A stretch of 64,000 bases of DNA from Aldehydirespirator sp965116865 (GTDB lineage Bacteria; Actinomycetota; Acidimicrobiia; Acidimicrobiales; Aldehydirespiratoraceae): NCBI GenBank assembly GCA_965116865.1, contig OZ220727.1:2418001-2482000 (forward strand), written 5' to 3'. This document shows, in pieces, positions 44,230 to 53,917 of the stretch. Position numbers and translations under genes: made by a program. How positions within the stretch are numbered: position 1 is the first letter of the stretch; every line of letters begins with the position of its first letter. The notes under the pieces were generated by a model. It had not been told where the DNA came from and ran no database searches. It was given only the letters and a program-made list of their open reading frames with translations.

Positions 44230-45273
44230 ATGAACCGGCTCTTGAAGATCGCCGTCCTGTCCGTGGGTGCGGCTGTCCTGCTGGCCGTCGCGGCAGTTGC
44301 GGCGTACCTGTTGACCCGCGGCGACGCCCCGGACGAGGTGGACCTGGAAACGGCGGTGGCCCGGATCGAGACGGCCGACACCGCCGAGGACGGCACCGGC
44401 GCGTCGTCGGACGCCGAGGCAGTCGACGACAGCGGAGCAGGCACAGGGTCGGCCGGAGCACTCGCCGAGGGCGATGAGGACGCCGACGCCGCAACGGGCA
44501 CCGACGCCGACGCGGGCACTGCCGACGCCGCAACGGACGCCGACGCCGGCGCGGGCACTGCAGGCACCGCGACGGACGCCGACGCCTACGCGGGCACTGC
44601 AGGCGCCGGCACCGACATGGGTGCCGCGGCAGACACCACCGACGCGGGCGCCGCATCGGGCGCCGTCGACCACGAAGCAGCATCGGACGAGGATGCGGCC
44701 GACGGTCCGGCCGGGCTCGCCGGAGTGTGGACCGTGGAGGCCGCCGAGGACGCCGGAGACCTGCAGGACGAGCCGGCGGTCAGCTTCGCCGGGTTCCGGG
44801 TGGACGAGGTGCTGGACGGCGGCATCGGCAACTTCACCGCAGTGGGCCGCACCGCCGACGTGTCGGGATCGATCGAGCTGAGCGACACGGCGCTGGTGGC
44901 CGCCACCGTGGAAGTGACCATGGGCACGCTGCGAACCGACAGTTCGAGCCGCGACAGCCAGGTGCGCCGAGCCCTCGGCACCGCCGACTTCCCGGTGACG
45001 ACGTTCACTCTGGCGGAGCCGGTGGAGCTGCCGGCCGGCATGGCCGACGGCGAGGCGTTCTCAGGCTCAGCCGAGGGCGACCTGACCATCAAGGGCGTCA
45101 CCAACCGTGTCGCCTTCGACCTGCAGGCCCAACTCGTGGGCGACGTCATCGTGGCTGTCGGGTCCAGCGACGTGGTCTTCAGCGACTACGGCGTCACCGC
45201 GCCGACCGCACCCATAGTCTTGTCGGTCGAGAACCACGGCATCATGGAGTTCCAGCTCGTCTTCACCCGCTGA
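44230..45273 (+). CDS. Membrane-anchored YceI-family protein
   Basis: 347 aa. An N-terminal transmembrane segment (AVLSVGAAVLLAVAAVAAYL) is followed by ~130 residues of acidic Ala/Asp/Gly/Thr-rich linker, then a YceI lipocalin-like domain (GVWTVEAAED; TVEVTMGTLRTDSSSRDSQV; GDLTIKGVTNRVAFDL). YceI proteins bind isoprenoid-type or other lipids in the envelope. AAGGAGGA precedes the ATG by 8 bases. The linker is built of imperfect short repeats (TDADAG...GTA). Confidence 0.85.
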   Translation: MNRLLKIAVLSVGAAVLLAVAAVAAYLLTRGDAPDEVDLETAVARIETADTAEDGTGASSDAEAVDDSGAGTGSAGALAEGDEDADAATGTDADAGTADAATDADAGAGTAGTATDADAYAGTAGAGTDMGAAADTTDAGAASGAVDHEAASDEDAADGPAGLAGVWTVEAAEDAGDLQDEPAVSFAGFRVDEVLDGGIGNFTAVGRTADVSGSIELSDTALVAATVEVTMGTLRTDSSSRDSQVRRALGTADFPVTTFTLAEPVELPAGMADGEAFSGSAEGDLTIKGVTNRVAFDLQAQLVGDVIVAVGSSDVVFSDYGVTAPTAPIVLSVENHGIMEFQLVFTR

Positions 45274-45477
45274 TCCCGCCACACCTTCCCGGCACGGCAT
45301 CGTTCGCCGCCCGATTCACAGGACCGGGTTGCGTTATCGACTTGTCGCCTCCCGGGCCTATATGACCCCACGCATCCTCCTTCTGGAGGTCACCCCGCCC
45401 CGGTCACTCCCACCCGTCGCAGCAGGAACAACGTCCGTGGTTGCCACAACCAGGCACCCCGGCTTGGAGCGATCCGG

Positions 45478-47277
45478 CTACTGGTAGACCGGTTCCATTG
45501 CGGCGTACCGGTCGGCGGGCTGGAAGATTCTGATGTAGTCGAGATGCATGTTGGCGACCGGGTCATCCGAGGACGGGGTACTGAAGCCCCACGCCCGAAT
45601 CCTTACGTCCGCGGGCATGTGGCTGACGCTGACTTTCTCCAGCCGCGACGACTCGTCGCCGGGGCGAAACAACTCGAAGAACCTGTCACGCCCCTCACCG
45701 GTGACGGTCCTCACGCCATCGAAACCCGTCACAACGCCGTTGGAGAGACGAGCACCAGGACTTTCCTGTATCTCTGTCTTCGCATGCGGATAGAGAGTGA
45801 AGTCGCTGTGCCAGCCGTCTACCTTCACATGGGTCTGAAAGCCTCGTGGAGTCCACTCGACACCCTTCGTCACTGTGACCTTGCCGTCTATGCCATCTTC
45901 ACAGCTGGGATGAGTCCCCCCGATGCTGTAGGTGGGGAGATTCGATCTGCAATAGTAGACCTGCTTGTTGCTGCGCAGCGGAAGGCTCTCAGCGTTCTTG
46001 ACGTTAGTGAACCAGTTGAAGTACTGATGCCAAATGTCCTTGCGGTAGGGTGGCACGTACTCGACGAAGTCCAGCTCGATCTCTGCGTACTTCAGGCTCT
46101 TCTCCTTACTCGTGAAGTTCAGGCCGTAGCGGTCGAACATGTATCGAGTCTCCATGGTTCCGCCCCCGTAAATCGCATAGTTCTTGTAACTGACATTGGG
46201 CGGCAGATTGACGGTGTACTTGAGTTCCAGGTACCCGTACTTGAAGGCCGTCTTGCCGAAAGTGTTTAACCCCGCTCCACAGACTGAGGTCCTAGAGATG
46301 CGATAGTGCCCGTCCTCCACGTTCTCGCAAGGCGCCTCGTACTGGCACGGATCTCCCTTGAAGCTCCAGAGGTCGACGCTCAACGTGAGGAAACCGTCCT
46401 GACACTCCTCGGAGTCGGCTGCGTTCTGGTTGCCGTTGAACTCCTCGGCGAACACCAGACTGTAGTTCTCTTTGTCCTGCACCAGCTTCGGCAGGGCGGC
46501 GCGCAGTTCCTGACTGGTCTCGGGCGCGTCGGCCGGGAGCAACTCCCCCAAGAACATGCAGACGTACCTGTCCTCGTTCATCTCGAGATAGTCGCCGCAG
46601 TCCGGCCTCCGACGAGGCGAAGCGACTCTGGACTGCTTGTAGATCTTCTGACCTGAACCGTCCTCAGCCTCCGCCGACAGTTCCGCCACCCAGGCGGGAA
46701 CATCGTTGAGATAGGCAACCCAGCCGCCCCAGCCGGGGTCGTACAGATACAGCTCGCCGGTGTCCTCGACCACCCTCAACTCCACATCGAGACAATCCGA
46801 CTCCGAATAGCAAGGCTCCCGAAACGGATGGCCCGCGGCATCCTCCACCGCGAACAGCACACCCGAAACCTCGTCGTTCTCGTCCATCACAACGGCCCTG
46901 TCCAAGTACAGATCGTCGCGCGCCGCGCCGTAATTCTTGTCGGCAAACTTCCCCCATACCCGGATCCTGGGCCGCATCGGGTACTCGTCCTCAACAAACC
47001 GCAAAGCCGGCAGCTGCCGGTCGACGACACCCCGCGGACCCTCGTAAGCGGACGGTCCGACGTCGGCAACCGCGGCCCCCGCCCCATCTGGATCGAAAGC
47101 CGCGGCCGACACACCCGAAGCCGTCAAAGCCACAACGCAGGCGAGCACCGCCCAACGGCTCAACTTGGAGCATCCGGACCGCGAGCACCACGCGGCCGGG
47201 TCATTGCAGCATTTCGTAGCATTACCTCCGACATCGGCGGCCCCGCCGGCGACCTGTACCTCACGCAGCCGGGTCAT
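45478..47277 (-). CDS. Secreted GH16-like protein
   Basis: Up to 599 aa. A signal sequence WAVLACVVALTASGVSAAAF is followed by an unassigned ~200-residue region, then a glycoside hydrolase family 16-type jelly roll: FAEEFNG entry strand, FKYGYLELKYTV, the catalytic-like motif ELDFVE (E-x-D-x-x-E) near residue 430, and a final HLDYIRIFQ strand. This suggests binding or cleavage of a beta-glucan or similar polysaccharide; substrate unknown. The ATG at 47277 lies in a duplicated segment; TTG at 47163, just ahead of the signal core, would give a more normal signal peptide and may be the original start. Confidence 0.7.
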   Translation of the reverse strand: MTRLREVQVAGGAADVGGNATKCCNDPAAWCSRSGCSKLSRWAVLACVVALTASGVSAAAFDPDGAGAAVADVGPSAYEGPRGVVDRQLPALRFVEDEYPMRPRIRVWGKFADKNYGAARDDLYLDRAVVMDENDEVSGVLFAVEDAAGHPFREPCYSESDCLDVELRVVEDTGELYLYDPGWGGWVAYLNDVPAWVAELSAEAEDGSGQKIYKQSRVASPRRRPDCGDYLEMNEDRYVCMFLGELLPADAPETSQELRAALPKLVQDKENYSLVFAEEFNGNQNAADSEECQDGFLTLSVDLWSFKGDPCQYEAPCENVEDGHYRISRTSVCGAGLNTFGKTAFKYGYLELKYTVNLPPNVSYKNYAIYGGGTMETRYMFDRYGLNFTSKEKSLKYAEIELDFVEYVPPYRKDIWHQYFNWFTNVKNAESLPLRSNKQVYYCRSNLPTYSIGGTHPSCEDGIDGKVTVTKGVEWTPRGFQTHVKVDGWHSDFTLYPHAKTEIQESPGARLSNGVVTGFDGVRTVTGEGRDRFFELFRPGDESSRLEKVSVSHMPADVRIRAWGFSTPSSDDPVANMHLDYIRIFQPADRYAAMEPVYQ

Positions 47278-47294
47278 TGCAGCATTTCGTAGAA
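47190..47294 (-). repeat. Direct repeat at the 5' end of the GH16-like gene
   Basis: GCCGGGTCATTGCAGCATTT... occurs twice, 74 bp apart, each copy containing an ATG on the minus strand. The outer copy's ATG is in frame with the gene, whereas the inner copy's is not, so the duplication may have created a new upstream start. Confidence 0.85.
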
Positions 47295-47733
47295 TTTCGT
47301 AGCATTGATCAGTCATTGTACCTTGATTCCATACTGTAGACGCGGCCGATCTCAGGCACCCGCGGTCTCCCGATCCGACCACCGGACTCGTCCTGCCTGA
47401 CGGTGCCTGATGCCACTCCATCGATCATAGCGACGGTCTCGTCGGACGTCGTCCCCGGTCAGGCCGGTGAGGGCGGCCATCGGGGTGTCATACCGCCACA
47501 ACCGCCGCCACAACCGCCCGAACCGCCGCCGCCCGAACCACCGCCACAACCCCCCGGCCAACAGCCCGAACGGACCAACCCGTCCGTGCGGGCGAGGCCG
47601 CGGCCCGAGCGGCCCTCGGGCCGCGGCGAACAAGGGCGGGGAACACCCCGACCGGACGCGGTGGACTTGCGCCGGGACGCGCACCTTCTTACTGTGGATG
47701 CAGACGCACCCGACCACCTGGGAGATTCGAGTC

Positions 47734-49077
47734 ATGACACGAGTGGCTGTCATAGGGGCCGGGCCGTGCGGCCTGGCCCAGCTGCACGCCTTCGCCAGCG
47801 ATCCGGGTTCGGGCGGTCCGTCGGCGCCTGAAGTCGTCTGCTACGAGAAGCAGAGCGACTGGGGCGGGCTCTGGAACTACGACTGGCGCACCGGCCTAGA
47901 CGAGCACGGCGAGCCCTGCCACGCCAGCATGTACCGGTATCTGTGGTCGAACGGCCCCAAGGAGTGCCTGGAGTTCGCCGACTACGGCTTCGAAGAGCAC
48001 TTCGGCAAACCGATCGGCTCGTTCCCACCCCGCGAAGTGCTGTACGACTACATCGTCGGGCGGGCGAAGCGCAGCGGCTTCCGCGACCAGATCCGCTTCA
48101 GCCACCCGGTTCGCCGGGTGGGCCGCTCCGCGGGCGGCGGCTTCACCGTCACCGCCCACGACCAGCTCAACGACGCCGACGTGAGCGAGGAATTCGACCA
48201 CGTGGTGGTGTCCACCGGCCATTTCTCCATCCCCAACATGCCCCACTATCCAGGCTACGAGACCTTCGGCGGCACACTGCTGCACGCCCACGACTTCCGC
48301 GACGCCGTGCAATTCAACGGCCGCGACGTGCTCGTGATCGGATCGAGCTACTCGGCCGAGGACATCGCCTCGCAGCTCTGGAAGTACGGCGCCCGCTCGG
48401 TGGTCTGCACGTCGCGCAGCGGGCCCATGGGCTTCGACTGGCCCGACGGCATCACCGAGAGGCCCATCCTCACCCATGTCGACGGTCGCACCGTGCATTT
48501 CGTCGACGGCACCGCCACGGAGGTGGACGCCATCGTCTCGTGCACCGGCTACCTGCACTGCTTCCCGTTCATGGACGACGAGCTGCGCCTAGTGACCGCC
48601 AACCGCCTGGCCGCCTCGATGCTGTACCGCGGGGTGGTGTTCCAGCCCGAGAACCGGATCCTCTACCTGGGCATGCAGGACCAGTGGTACACCTTCAACA
48701 TGTTCGACGCCCAAGCCTGGTACGCCCGCGACGTGATCCTGGGCCGCATCCCCCTTCCCGGCGCCGGCGAGCAGGCCCGCTGGATCGAGGAGGCCCAGGC
48801 CGCCGAGGACGCGCTGGCCGACGACTACGCCTGCATCGACTTCCAGGGCGCCTACACACAGGACCTGGTGGACCAGACCGACTACCCCGACTTCGACACG
48901 ACTCTGGTCAACCAGATGTTCTACGACTGGAAGAAGCACAAGAAGCAGTCGATCATCGGCTACCGCGACCACGGCCACACCTCCCCGCTCACCGGCACGG
49001 TGGCGCCCGTCCACCACACCGCCTGGGAAGCCGCGCTCGACGACTCCCTGGAGTCCTACCTGGCCGCCCCGGCCTGA
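47734..49077 (+). CDS. tmm: Trimethylamine monooxygenase
   Basis: 447 aa flavin-containing monooxygenase. FAD loop GAGPCGLA (residues 8-15), FMO identifying motif FGGTLLHAHDF (178-188), NADPH loop GSSYSAED (203-210). Subfamily blocks such as SDWGGLWNYDWRTGLDE, MYRYLWSNGPKECLEFADY and LGMQDQWYTFNMFDAQAWY are those of bacterial trimethylamine monooxygenase, which oxidises trimethylamine to its N-oxide in the cytoplasm. ATG at 47734 follows a GGGAGATTC spacer. The 3' end has been duplicated beyond the 70-bp array. Confidence 0.9.
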   Translation: MTRVAVIGAGPCGLAQLHAFASDPGSGGPSAPEVVCYEKQSDWGGLWNYDWRTGLDEHGEPCHASMYRYLWSNGPKECLEFADYGFEEHFGKPIGSFPPREVLYDYIVGRAKRSGFRDQIRFSHPVRRVGRSAGGGFTVTAHDQLNDADVSEEFDHVVVSTGHFSIPNMPHYPGYETFGGTLLHAHDFRDAVQFNGRDVLVIGSSYSAEDIASQLWKYGARSVVCTSRSGPMGFDWPDGITERPILTHVDGRTVHFVDGTATEVDAIVSCTGYLHCFPFMDDELRLVTANRLAASMLYRGVVFQPENRILYLGMQDQWYTFNMFDAQAWYARDVILGRIPLPGAGEQARWIEEAQAAEDALADDYACIDFQGAYTQDLVDQTDYPDFDTTLVNQMFYDWKKHKKQSIIGYRDHGHTSPLTGTVAPVHHTAWEAALDDSLESYLAAPA

Positions 49078-49110
49078 AGCACAACCGAACAGAACAACGA
49101 CCACGACAAC

Positions 49111-49460
49111 AACCCGCTAAAACCCTGCCCAACCACGGAGGACCACACGTTCTTGCACGGCGACGGAATGGGACCACAACAACCCGCTAAAACCCTGCCC
49201 AACCACGGAGGACCACACGTTCTTGCACGGCGACGGAATGGGACCACAACAACCCGCTAAAACCCTGCCCAACCACGGAGGACCACACGTTCTTGCACGG
49301 CGACGGAATGGGACCACAACAACCCGCTAAAACCCTGCCCAACCACGGAGGACCACACGTTCTTGCACGGCGACGGAATGGGACCACAACAACCCGCTAA
49401 AACCCTGCCCAACCACGGAGGACCACACGTTCTTGCACGGCGACGGAATGGGGCCGCGAC
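49111..49460 (+). repeat. 70-bp tandem array, five copies, flanked by tmm 3' sequence
   Basis: AACCCGCTAAAACCCTGCCC recurs at 49111, 49181, 49251, 49321 and 49391 in essentially identical 70-bp units. Sequence left of the array (tmm end, DDSLESYLAAPA) reappears right of it in diverged form (DDPLEPYLATPA, 49457-49530), so the array was built inside an older duplication of the tmm 3' end. No gene is apparent. Confidence 0.95.
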
Positions 49461-49565
49461 GACCCGCTGGAGCCCTACCTAGCCACCCCGGCCCAAGGCA
49501 CAATCGAACAGGACAACGGCCGCGAAGAATTGGAACGGGCGGCGGCCCGTGGTTGGCTAGAGCGC

Positions 49566-51752
49566 ATGCGTGCCGGTTCGCTCGACGTCGCCCCTCCGCT
49601 TTACGACTTCATCGCGTCCGAGGCCCTGCCCGGCACCGGCGTCTCCCCCGACGAGTTCTGGGGTGCCTTGGAATCCGTGCTGGCCGACCTCGGCCCGCGC
49701 AACGCCGCGCTGCTGGCCCGCCGCGACGAGCTTCAGGCCCGGATCGACGACTGGCACCGGACAGTCCGCGCCGACGGCCGCCGACACGACCCCGACGCCT
49801 ACGCCGACTTCCTGCGCGGCATCGGCTACCTGCGGGACATGGACAGCGCGGTGTCCGCCACCACGACCAACGTCGACCCTGAGATAGCCGAGGTGGCGGG
49901 ACCGCAGCTGGTGGTGCCCGTCGACAACGCCCGCTACGCGCTGAACGCGGCCAACGCCCGCTGGGGGAGCCTGTACGACGCCCTCTACGGCACCGACGTG
50001 CTCAGCGAGGCGGACGGCTGCGGCCGGGGCGGCGCCTACAACCCGGTGAGAGGCGACCGGGTGACAGCCGCGTGCCACGAGTTCCTCGACACGCACTTCG
50101 GCCTCGTCTCGGCGAGCCATGCCTGGGCGACCGGCTACCGGGTGCAGGACGGCTCGCTGCGGGTGCGGAGCGGCGACGGCACAGTGAGCACGCTGCTGCG
50201 CGGCGAGCAGCTCGCGGGCTACACCGGCGCCGCAGAAGCGCCGACGTCGATCCTGCTGCGCAAAAACGGCCTGCACTGCGAACTGCGGTTCGATGCCGAC
50301 CACCCGGTGGGGCGCCGGGACCACGCCGGCCTCTCCGACATCCGCCTCGAGTCGGCCCTCACCGCGATCATGGACTTCGAGGACTCCGTGTCGGCCGTGG
50401 ACGCCGACGACAAGGTGACCGTCTACCGGAACTGGCTGGGCCTGATGCGGGGCACGCTGGAGGCGACGTTCGCGCGCGACGGCAGGACCGTCCACCGGTC
50501 GCTGAACGGCGACCGCAGCTTCACCAGCCCGGACGGCTCGCAGGTCACGCTGCCGGGACGTTCGCTGATGCTGGTCCGCAACGTGGGGCCCCACCTCACC
50601 ACCGACGTCGTGACGCTCGACGGCCAGCCGGTGTACGAGACCATGGTCGACGCCATGGTCACGGCGCTGTGCGCGATCGGTGACCTGCGGGGGATGGGGC
50701 GGGTGGACGGACAGCCCGTACGCAACTCAGCGGCCGGTTCGGTATACATCGTCAAGCCCAAGATGCACGGCCCCGACGAGGTCGCTCTGGCCTGCGAACT
50801 GTTCAGTCGGACCGAAACCGCCCTGGGCCTAGCGCAACGCACCCTCAAGATAGGGATCATGGACGAGGAGCGCCGCACCTCGCTCGGCCTCAAGGAGTGC
50901 ATCCGGAGGGCCCGAGACCGGGTGGTGTTCATCAACACAGGTTTCCTGGACCGCACAGGCGACGAGATCCACACCGACATGGAGGCGGGACCAGTGATCC
51001 CGAAGTCCGAGATGAAGTCGGCGGCCTGGCTCGGCGCCTACGAGGACTCCAACGTCGGCACCGGCCTGGCCTGCGGGCTGAGGGGACGGGCCCAGATCGG
51101 CAAAGGCATGTGGACCATGCCCGGTGAGATGGCGGCCATGGCCAAAGCCAAGATCCAGCATCCGATCGCCGGCGCGAGCACCGCCTGGGTGCCCTCACCC
51201 ACCGCCGCGACCCTGCACGCCATGCACTACTTCCTAGTGGACGTAGCCGACCGTCAGAGGGACCTAGCCGACCGCACCCCCGCCCGCCTCACCGACCTGA
51301 TCGACCTGCCGGTGCTGGCAGCGGGACGCGAGCTCGGCCCGGGCGAGACACAGCGCGAGCTGGACAACAACGTCCAGAGCATCCTCGGCTACCTGGTCCG
51401 ATGGGTGGGCCAAGGCGTGGGCTGCTCGACGGTGCCCGACATCGATGGCACCGGCCTCATGGAGGATCTGGCCACGCTGAGAATCTCCAGCCAGCACATC
51501 GCCAACTGGCTGCATCACGGGCTCGTGTCCGCGGAGGCGGTCCGCGAGACGATGCGTCGCATGGCCAACCTGGTCGATCAGCAGAACAGCGGCGACCCGG
51601 ACTACGAACCCATGGCTCCCGACTACGACTCGAGCATCCCGTTCAAAGCCGCCGGCGAGCTCGTGTTCGCGGCCCGCAACGAGCCCAACGGCTACACGGA
51701 GCGGGTGCTTCGCTCCCACCGGCGACAGGCCAAGGCCCGCTCGGCGCGATAG
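49566..51752 (+). CDS. glcB: Malate synthase G
   Basis: About 728 aa, monomeric isoform G length. Markers: LYDFIASEALPGTG at the start, IMDFEDSVSAVDADDKV, NVGPHLTTDVV, the acetyl-CoA-side KMHGPDEVA, and the catalytic-region motifs FINTGFLDRTGDEIHT and MEAGPVIPKSEMK. It condenses glyoxylate with acetyl-CoA to give malate. Start uncertain: ATG 49566 is used, TTG 49530 would add 12 residues. The upstream region is duplicated tmm 3' sequence. Confidence 0.93.
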   Translation: MRAGSLDVAPPLYDFIASEALPGTGVSPDEFWGALESVLADLGPRNAALLARRDELQARIDDWHRTVRADGRRHDPDAYADFLRGIGYLRDMDSAVSATTTNVDPEIAEVAGPQLVVPVDNARYALNAANARWGSLYDALYGTDVLSEADGCGRGGAYNPVRGDRVTAACHEFLDTHFGLVSASHAWATGYRVQDGSLRVRSGDGTVSTLLRGEQLAGYTGAAEAPTSILLRKNGLHCELRFDADHPVGRRDHAGLSDIRLESALTAIMDFEDSVSAVDADDKVTVYRNWLGLMRGTLEATFARDGRTVHRSLNGDRSFTSPDGSQVTLPGRSLMLVRNVGPHLTTDVVTLDGQPVYETMVDAMVTALCAIGDLRGMGRVDGQPVRNSAAGSVYIVKPKMHGPDEVALACELFSRTETALGLAQRTLKIGIMDEERRTSLGLKECIRRARDRVVFINTGFLDRTGDEIHTDMEAGPVIPKSEMKSAAWLGAYEDSNVGTGLACGLRGRAQIGKGMWTMPGEMAAMAKAKIQHPIAGASTAWVPSPTAATLHAMHYFLVDVADRQRDLADRTPARLTDLIDLPVLAAGRELGPGETQRELDNNVQSILGYLVRWVGQGVGCSTVPDIDGTGLMEDLATLRISSQHIANWLHHGLVSAEAVRETMRRMANLVDQQNSGDPDYEPMAPDYDSSIPFKAAGELVFAARNEPNGYTERVLRSHRRQAKARSAR

Positions 51753-51769
51753 TCGGCCAGCTCTGCCCA

Positions 51770-52035
51770 AACCCCGCCACAACCCGCACACACGCACACC
51801 GCCCCCACCCAAACCCCGCCACAACACCCACGACACGCACACACGCACACCCGAGGCTGCGCCGTCAACGTGGGGACCAGAGGAGACCCACCACAACACC
51901 CACAACACGCACACACGCACACTCGAGGCTGCGCCGTCAACGTGGGGACCAGAGGAGACCCACCACAACATGCACGACCCGCACACACGCACACCGCCCC
52001 CACCCAAACCCCGCCACAACATGCACGACCCGCGC
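51770..52035 (+). repeat. Nested direct repeats between glcB and an FAD oxidoreductase gene
   Basis: A palindromic-order set of repeats: ACACCGCCCCCACCCAAACC (near 51797 and 51990) encloses two copies of CGAGGCTGCGCCGTCAACGT... (near 51852 and 51924, spacing 72), each preceded by ACGCACACACGCACAC. The last copy ends at the ATG of the next gene. No gene is supported here. Confidence 0.85.
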
Positions 52036-52037
52036 TG

Positions 52038-53249
52038 ATGCGTGCCGTTCCGGACGAGGCCGATGTCGTCGTCGTCGGCGCCGGGGTGTCGGGGGCCAGC
52101 ATCGGCTACCAGCTCGCCCGGCATTCGGACCGACGCATCGTGGTGGTGGACGCTCGACCGCCCGTGGGGGGCATATCGGGCCGCACCTTCGGCCAGATCC
52201 GCCAGCACTACTCCAACGAGCTCATGGTGCGCATGGCACTGCGAGGCTTCGACTGCATCCGCGACTGGGCGTCGGAGGTGGGCTACGGCGACCCCGGCTA
52301 CGTGCGTCTCGGGTACATGCTCATCGTCACCGAGAACCAGATCGACGGCTTGCGGCGCAACGTCGAGCTGGGCCGCAGCCTGGGAGTGGACACCCGCTTC
52401 GTCGGACCGGACGAGATCGAGGCGATCGAGCCGCTGGTGGACGCCGAGAGCCTCGCGGGAGGCGCCTACGAGCCCGGCGGGGGCTACATCGACGTGACCA
52501 GGATGGTGTTGAGCTGGCTGGGCGCGGCGACTGCCAACGGCGCCGACGTGCTCGCCCCGCTCACGGTGGAGGAGATCACGGTGGCCGGCGGCTCGGTGAC
52601 CGGCGTAGCCACTGACCGGGGGGAGATTTCAGCGCCGGTGGTAGTGGTGGCCACGGGCGCATGGGCCCGGGACCTGCTCGATCCAATGGGCGTCCATGTG
52701 CCCGTCGAGCGAAGACGGCTCGACATGGCCATGCTAGAGCAGGCGCCCGGATCCCGCTGCCTGCACACCTCCGTCACCGACGGCAACTCCAACCTGGTGA
52801 TCCGCCCCGACATGGGCCGTCGCGTCCTGGCGGTGGCCTACCCGCCGCAGATGCCCGCCGTCGACGACCCCCTCGCCGATGCGGGCGCCGGCCAGCACGC
52901 CGAGCACGCCGAGCGCATCCGGCGGGCCGTGGCCGAACGGCTCCCGGCCATGACGATCGCCCGGACGGTGTCGACGGTCAGCGGGGCCTACGACATCACC
53001 CCGGACTACCACCCCGTCCTCGGCTGGGCCTCAGAGATCTCGGCGGTGAGCGGCCTGTACCTGGCAGTCGGGTTCTCTGGCCACGGGCTCAAACTCTCCC
53101 CCTCAGTGGGCGAGATAGCGGCCTCCCAAGTGCTCGGGATCGAGCAGCTCGCAGGCGCGCCGCCGCTCGACGCGCGGGCGCTCAGACCCAGCCGGTTCGA
53201 CGACGGCGACCTCATGCGCCTCGCCTACGGCCCCAGCGCCCGCGCATGA
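52038..53249 (+). CDS. FAD-dependent amine/amino acid oxidoreductase (DAO family)
   Basis: 403 aa. Rossmann loop VVVGAGVSGASIGYQLA near residues 10-26; GRTFGQIRQHYSN is the sarcosine-oxidase-beta-like element after it; C-terminal FAD contact GLYLAVGFSGHGLKLSPSVG. It is a single-domain D-amino-acid-oxidase/sarcosine-oxidase-beta type enzyme without a GcvT domain, so probably oxidises a secondary or tertiary amine or imino acid; substrate unknown. It could act with the methylated-amine genes in this window. Confidence 0.83.
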   Translation: MRAVPDEADVVVVGAGVSGASIGYQLARHSDRRIVVVDARPPVGGISGRTFGQIRQHYSNELMVRMALRGFDCIRDWASEVGYGDPGYVRLGYMLIVTENQIDGLRRNVELGRSLGVDTRFVGPDEIEAIEPLVDAESLAGGAYEPGGGYIDVTRMVLSWLGAATANGADVLAPLTVEEITVAGGSVTGVATDRGEISAPVVVVATGAWARDLLDPMGVHVPVERRRLDMAMLEQAPGSRCLHTSVTDGNSNLVIRPDMGRRVLAVAYPPQMPAVDDPLADAGAGQHAEHAERIRRAVAERLPAMTIARTVSTVSGAYDITPDYHPVLGWASEISAVSGLYLAVGFSGHGLKLSPSVGEIAASQVLGIEQLAGAPPLDARALRPSRFDDGDLMRLAYGPSARA

Positions 53250-53540
53250 GCCGCCGACACCGACACGGTGGACCACACGCGCGTCCCGCAACCCCAGCAC
53301 CCGCGCATGAGCCGCCGACACCCCGCTCCCCAAAGCGAACGAGCCAGCATCACCCCAGCACCCGCGCATGAGCCGCGGGCGCAGCCCCGGAGCGCGCGGG
53401 CCTCGGCGGGAGCCGTAAGCTAGCCGCCCGGCGCGGACCTCTACCCCGAGCGGGCGCAGCCCCGTCGCGCATGAGCCTCGGCGGGAGCCGCAAGCTAGGA
53501 TTCTCGCCACCGTTGAGAGATCCGACCAGGGAGCATCACG
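53250..53540 (+). repeat. Intergenic direct repeats before the STAS gene
   Basis: About 290 bases without a gene. CACCCGCGCATGAGCCGC and variants recur near 53240, 53300 and 53360. CCTCGGCGGGAGCCG(T/C)AAGC occurs near 53401 and 53471. The first unit contains the stop of the FAD oxidoreductase. GGGAGCATCACG precedes the STAS ATG. Confidence 0.8.
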
Positions 53541-53879
53541 ATGGAGATCAGCGCCCAGAGGCAGAGCGGAACGGTCGTTGCCACGGTCGGCGGACGCATC
53601 GACAGCTCCAACTCCCGTGACTTCCACTCCGGCCTGGAAAAGGTGATCACCGGCGACGACCCTGCCGTGGTTCTGAGCTTCGAGAACGTCTCCTACATCA
53701 GCAGCGCCGGCATGAGAGTAGTCCTCCTCACCGCCAAGAGCCTGCGGAGCAGGGGGGCGGAGCTCGTCCTGTGCTCGATGAGCGACCCGATTCGCGAAGT
53801 GTTCAAGATCAGTGGGTTCGACAAGGTCATTGCGATCCACGGCTCACAGTCTGAGGCGCTCGCCGCAGTCGGCGCTTGA
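53541..53879 (+). CDS. STAS-domain anti-sigma factor antagonist
   Basis: 112 aa, whole-length STAS domain (RsbV/SpoIIAA type). Ser55 in YISSAGMRV aligns with the regulatory serine phosphorylated by RsbW-like kinases. Unphosphorylated forms release a sigma factor, or another client, from the anti-sigma kinase. First gene of a five-gene operon whose next members are a PP2C phosphatase and a kinase that could act on it. Confidence 0.9.
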   Translation: MEISAQRQSGTVVATVGGRIDSSNSRDFHSGLEKVITGDDPAVVLSFENVSYISSAGMRVVLLTAKSLRSRGAELVLCSMSDPIREVFKISGFDKVIAIHGSQSEALAAVGA

Positions 53880-53917
53880 CCGCCCGTCATCGATCGACAG
53901 AGAGGATTCGAACGACA

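Noticed and set aside
49111..49460. CRISPR array
   Set aside because: The 70-bp units are contiguous tandem copies with no unique spacers, and no cas genes are nearby. The same holds for the arrays at 8169, 23370 and 43935.
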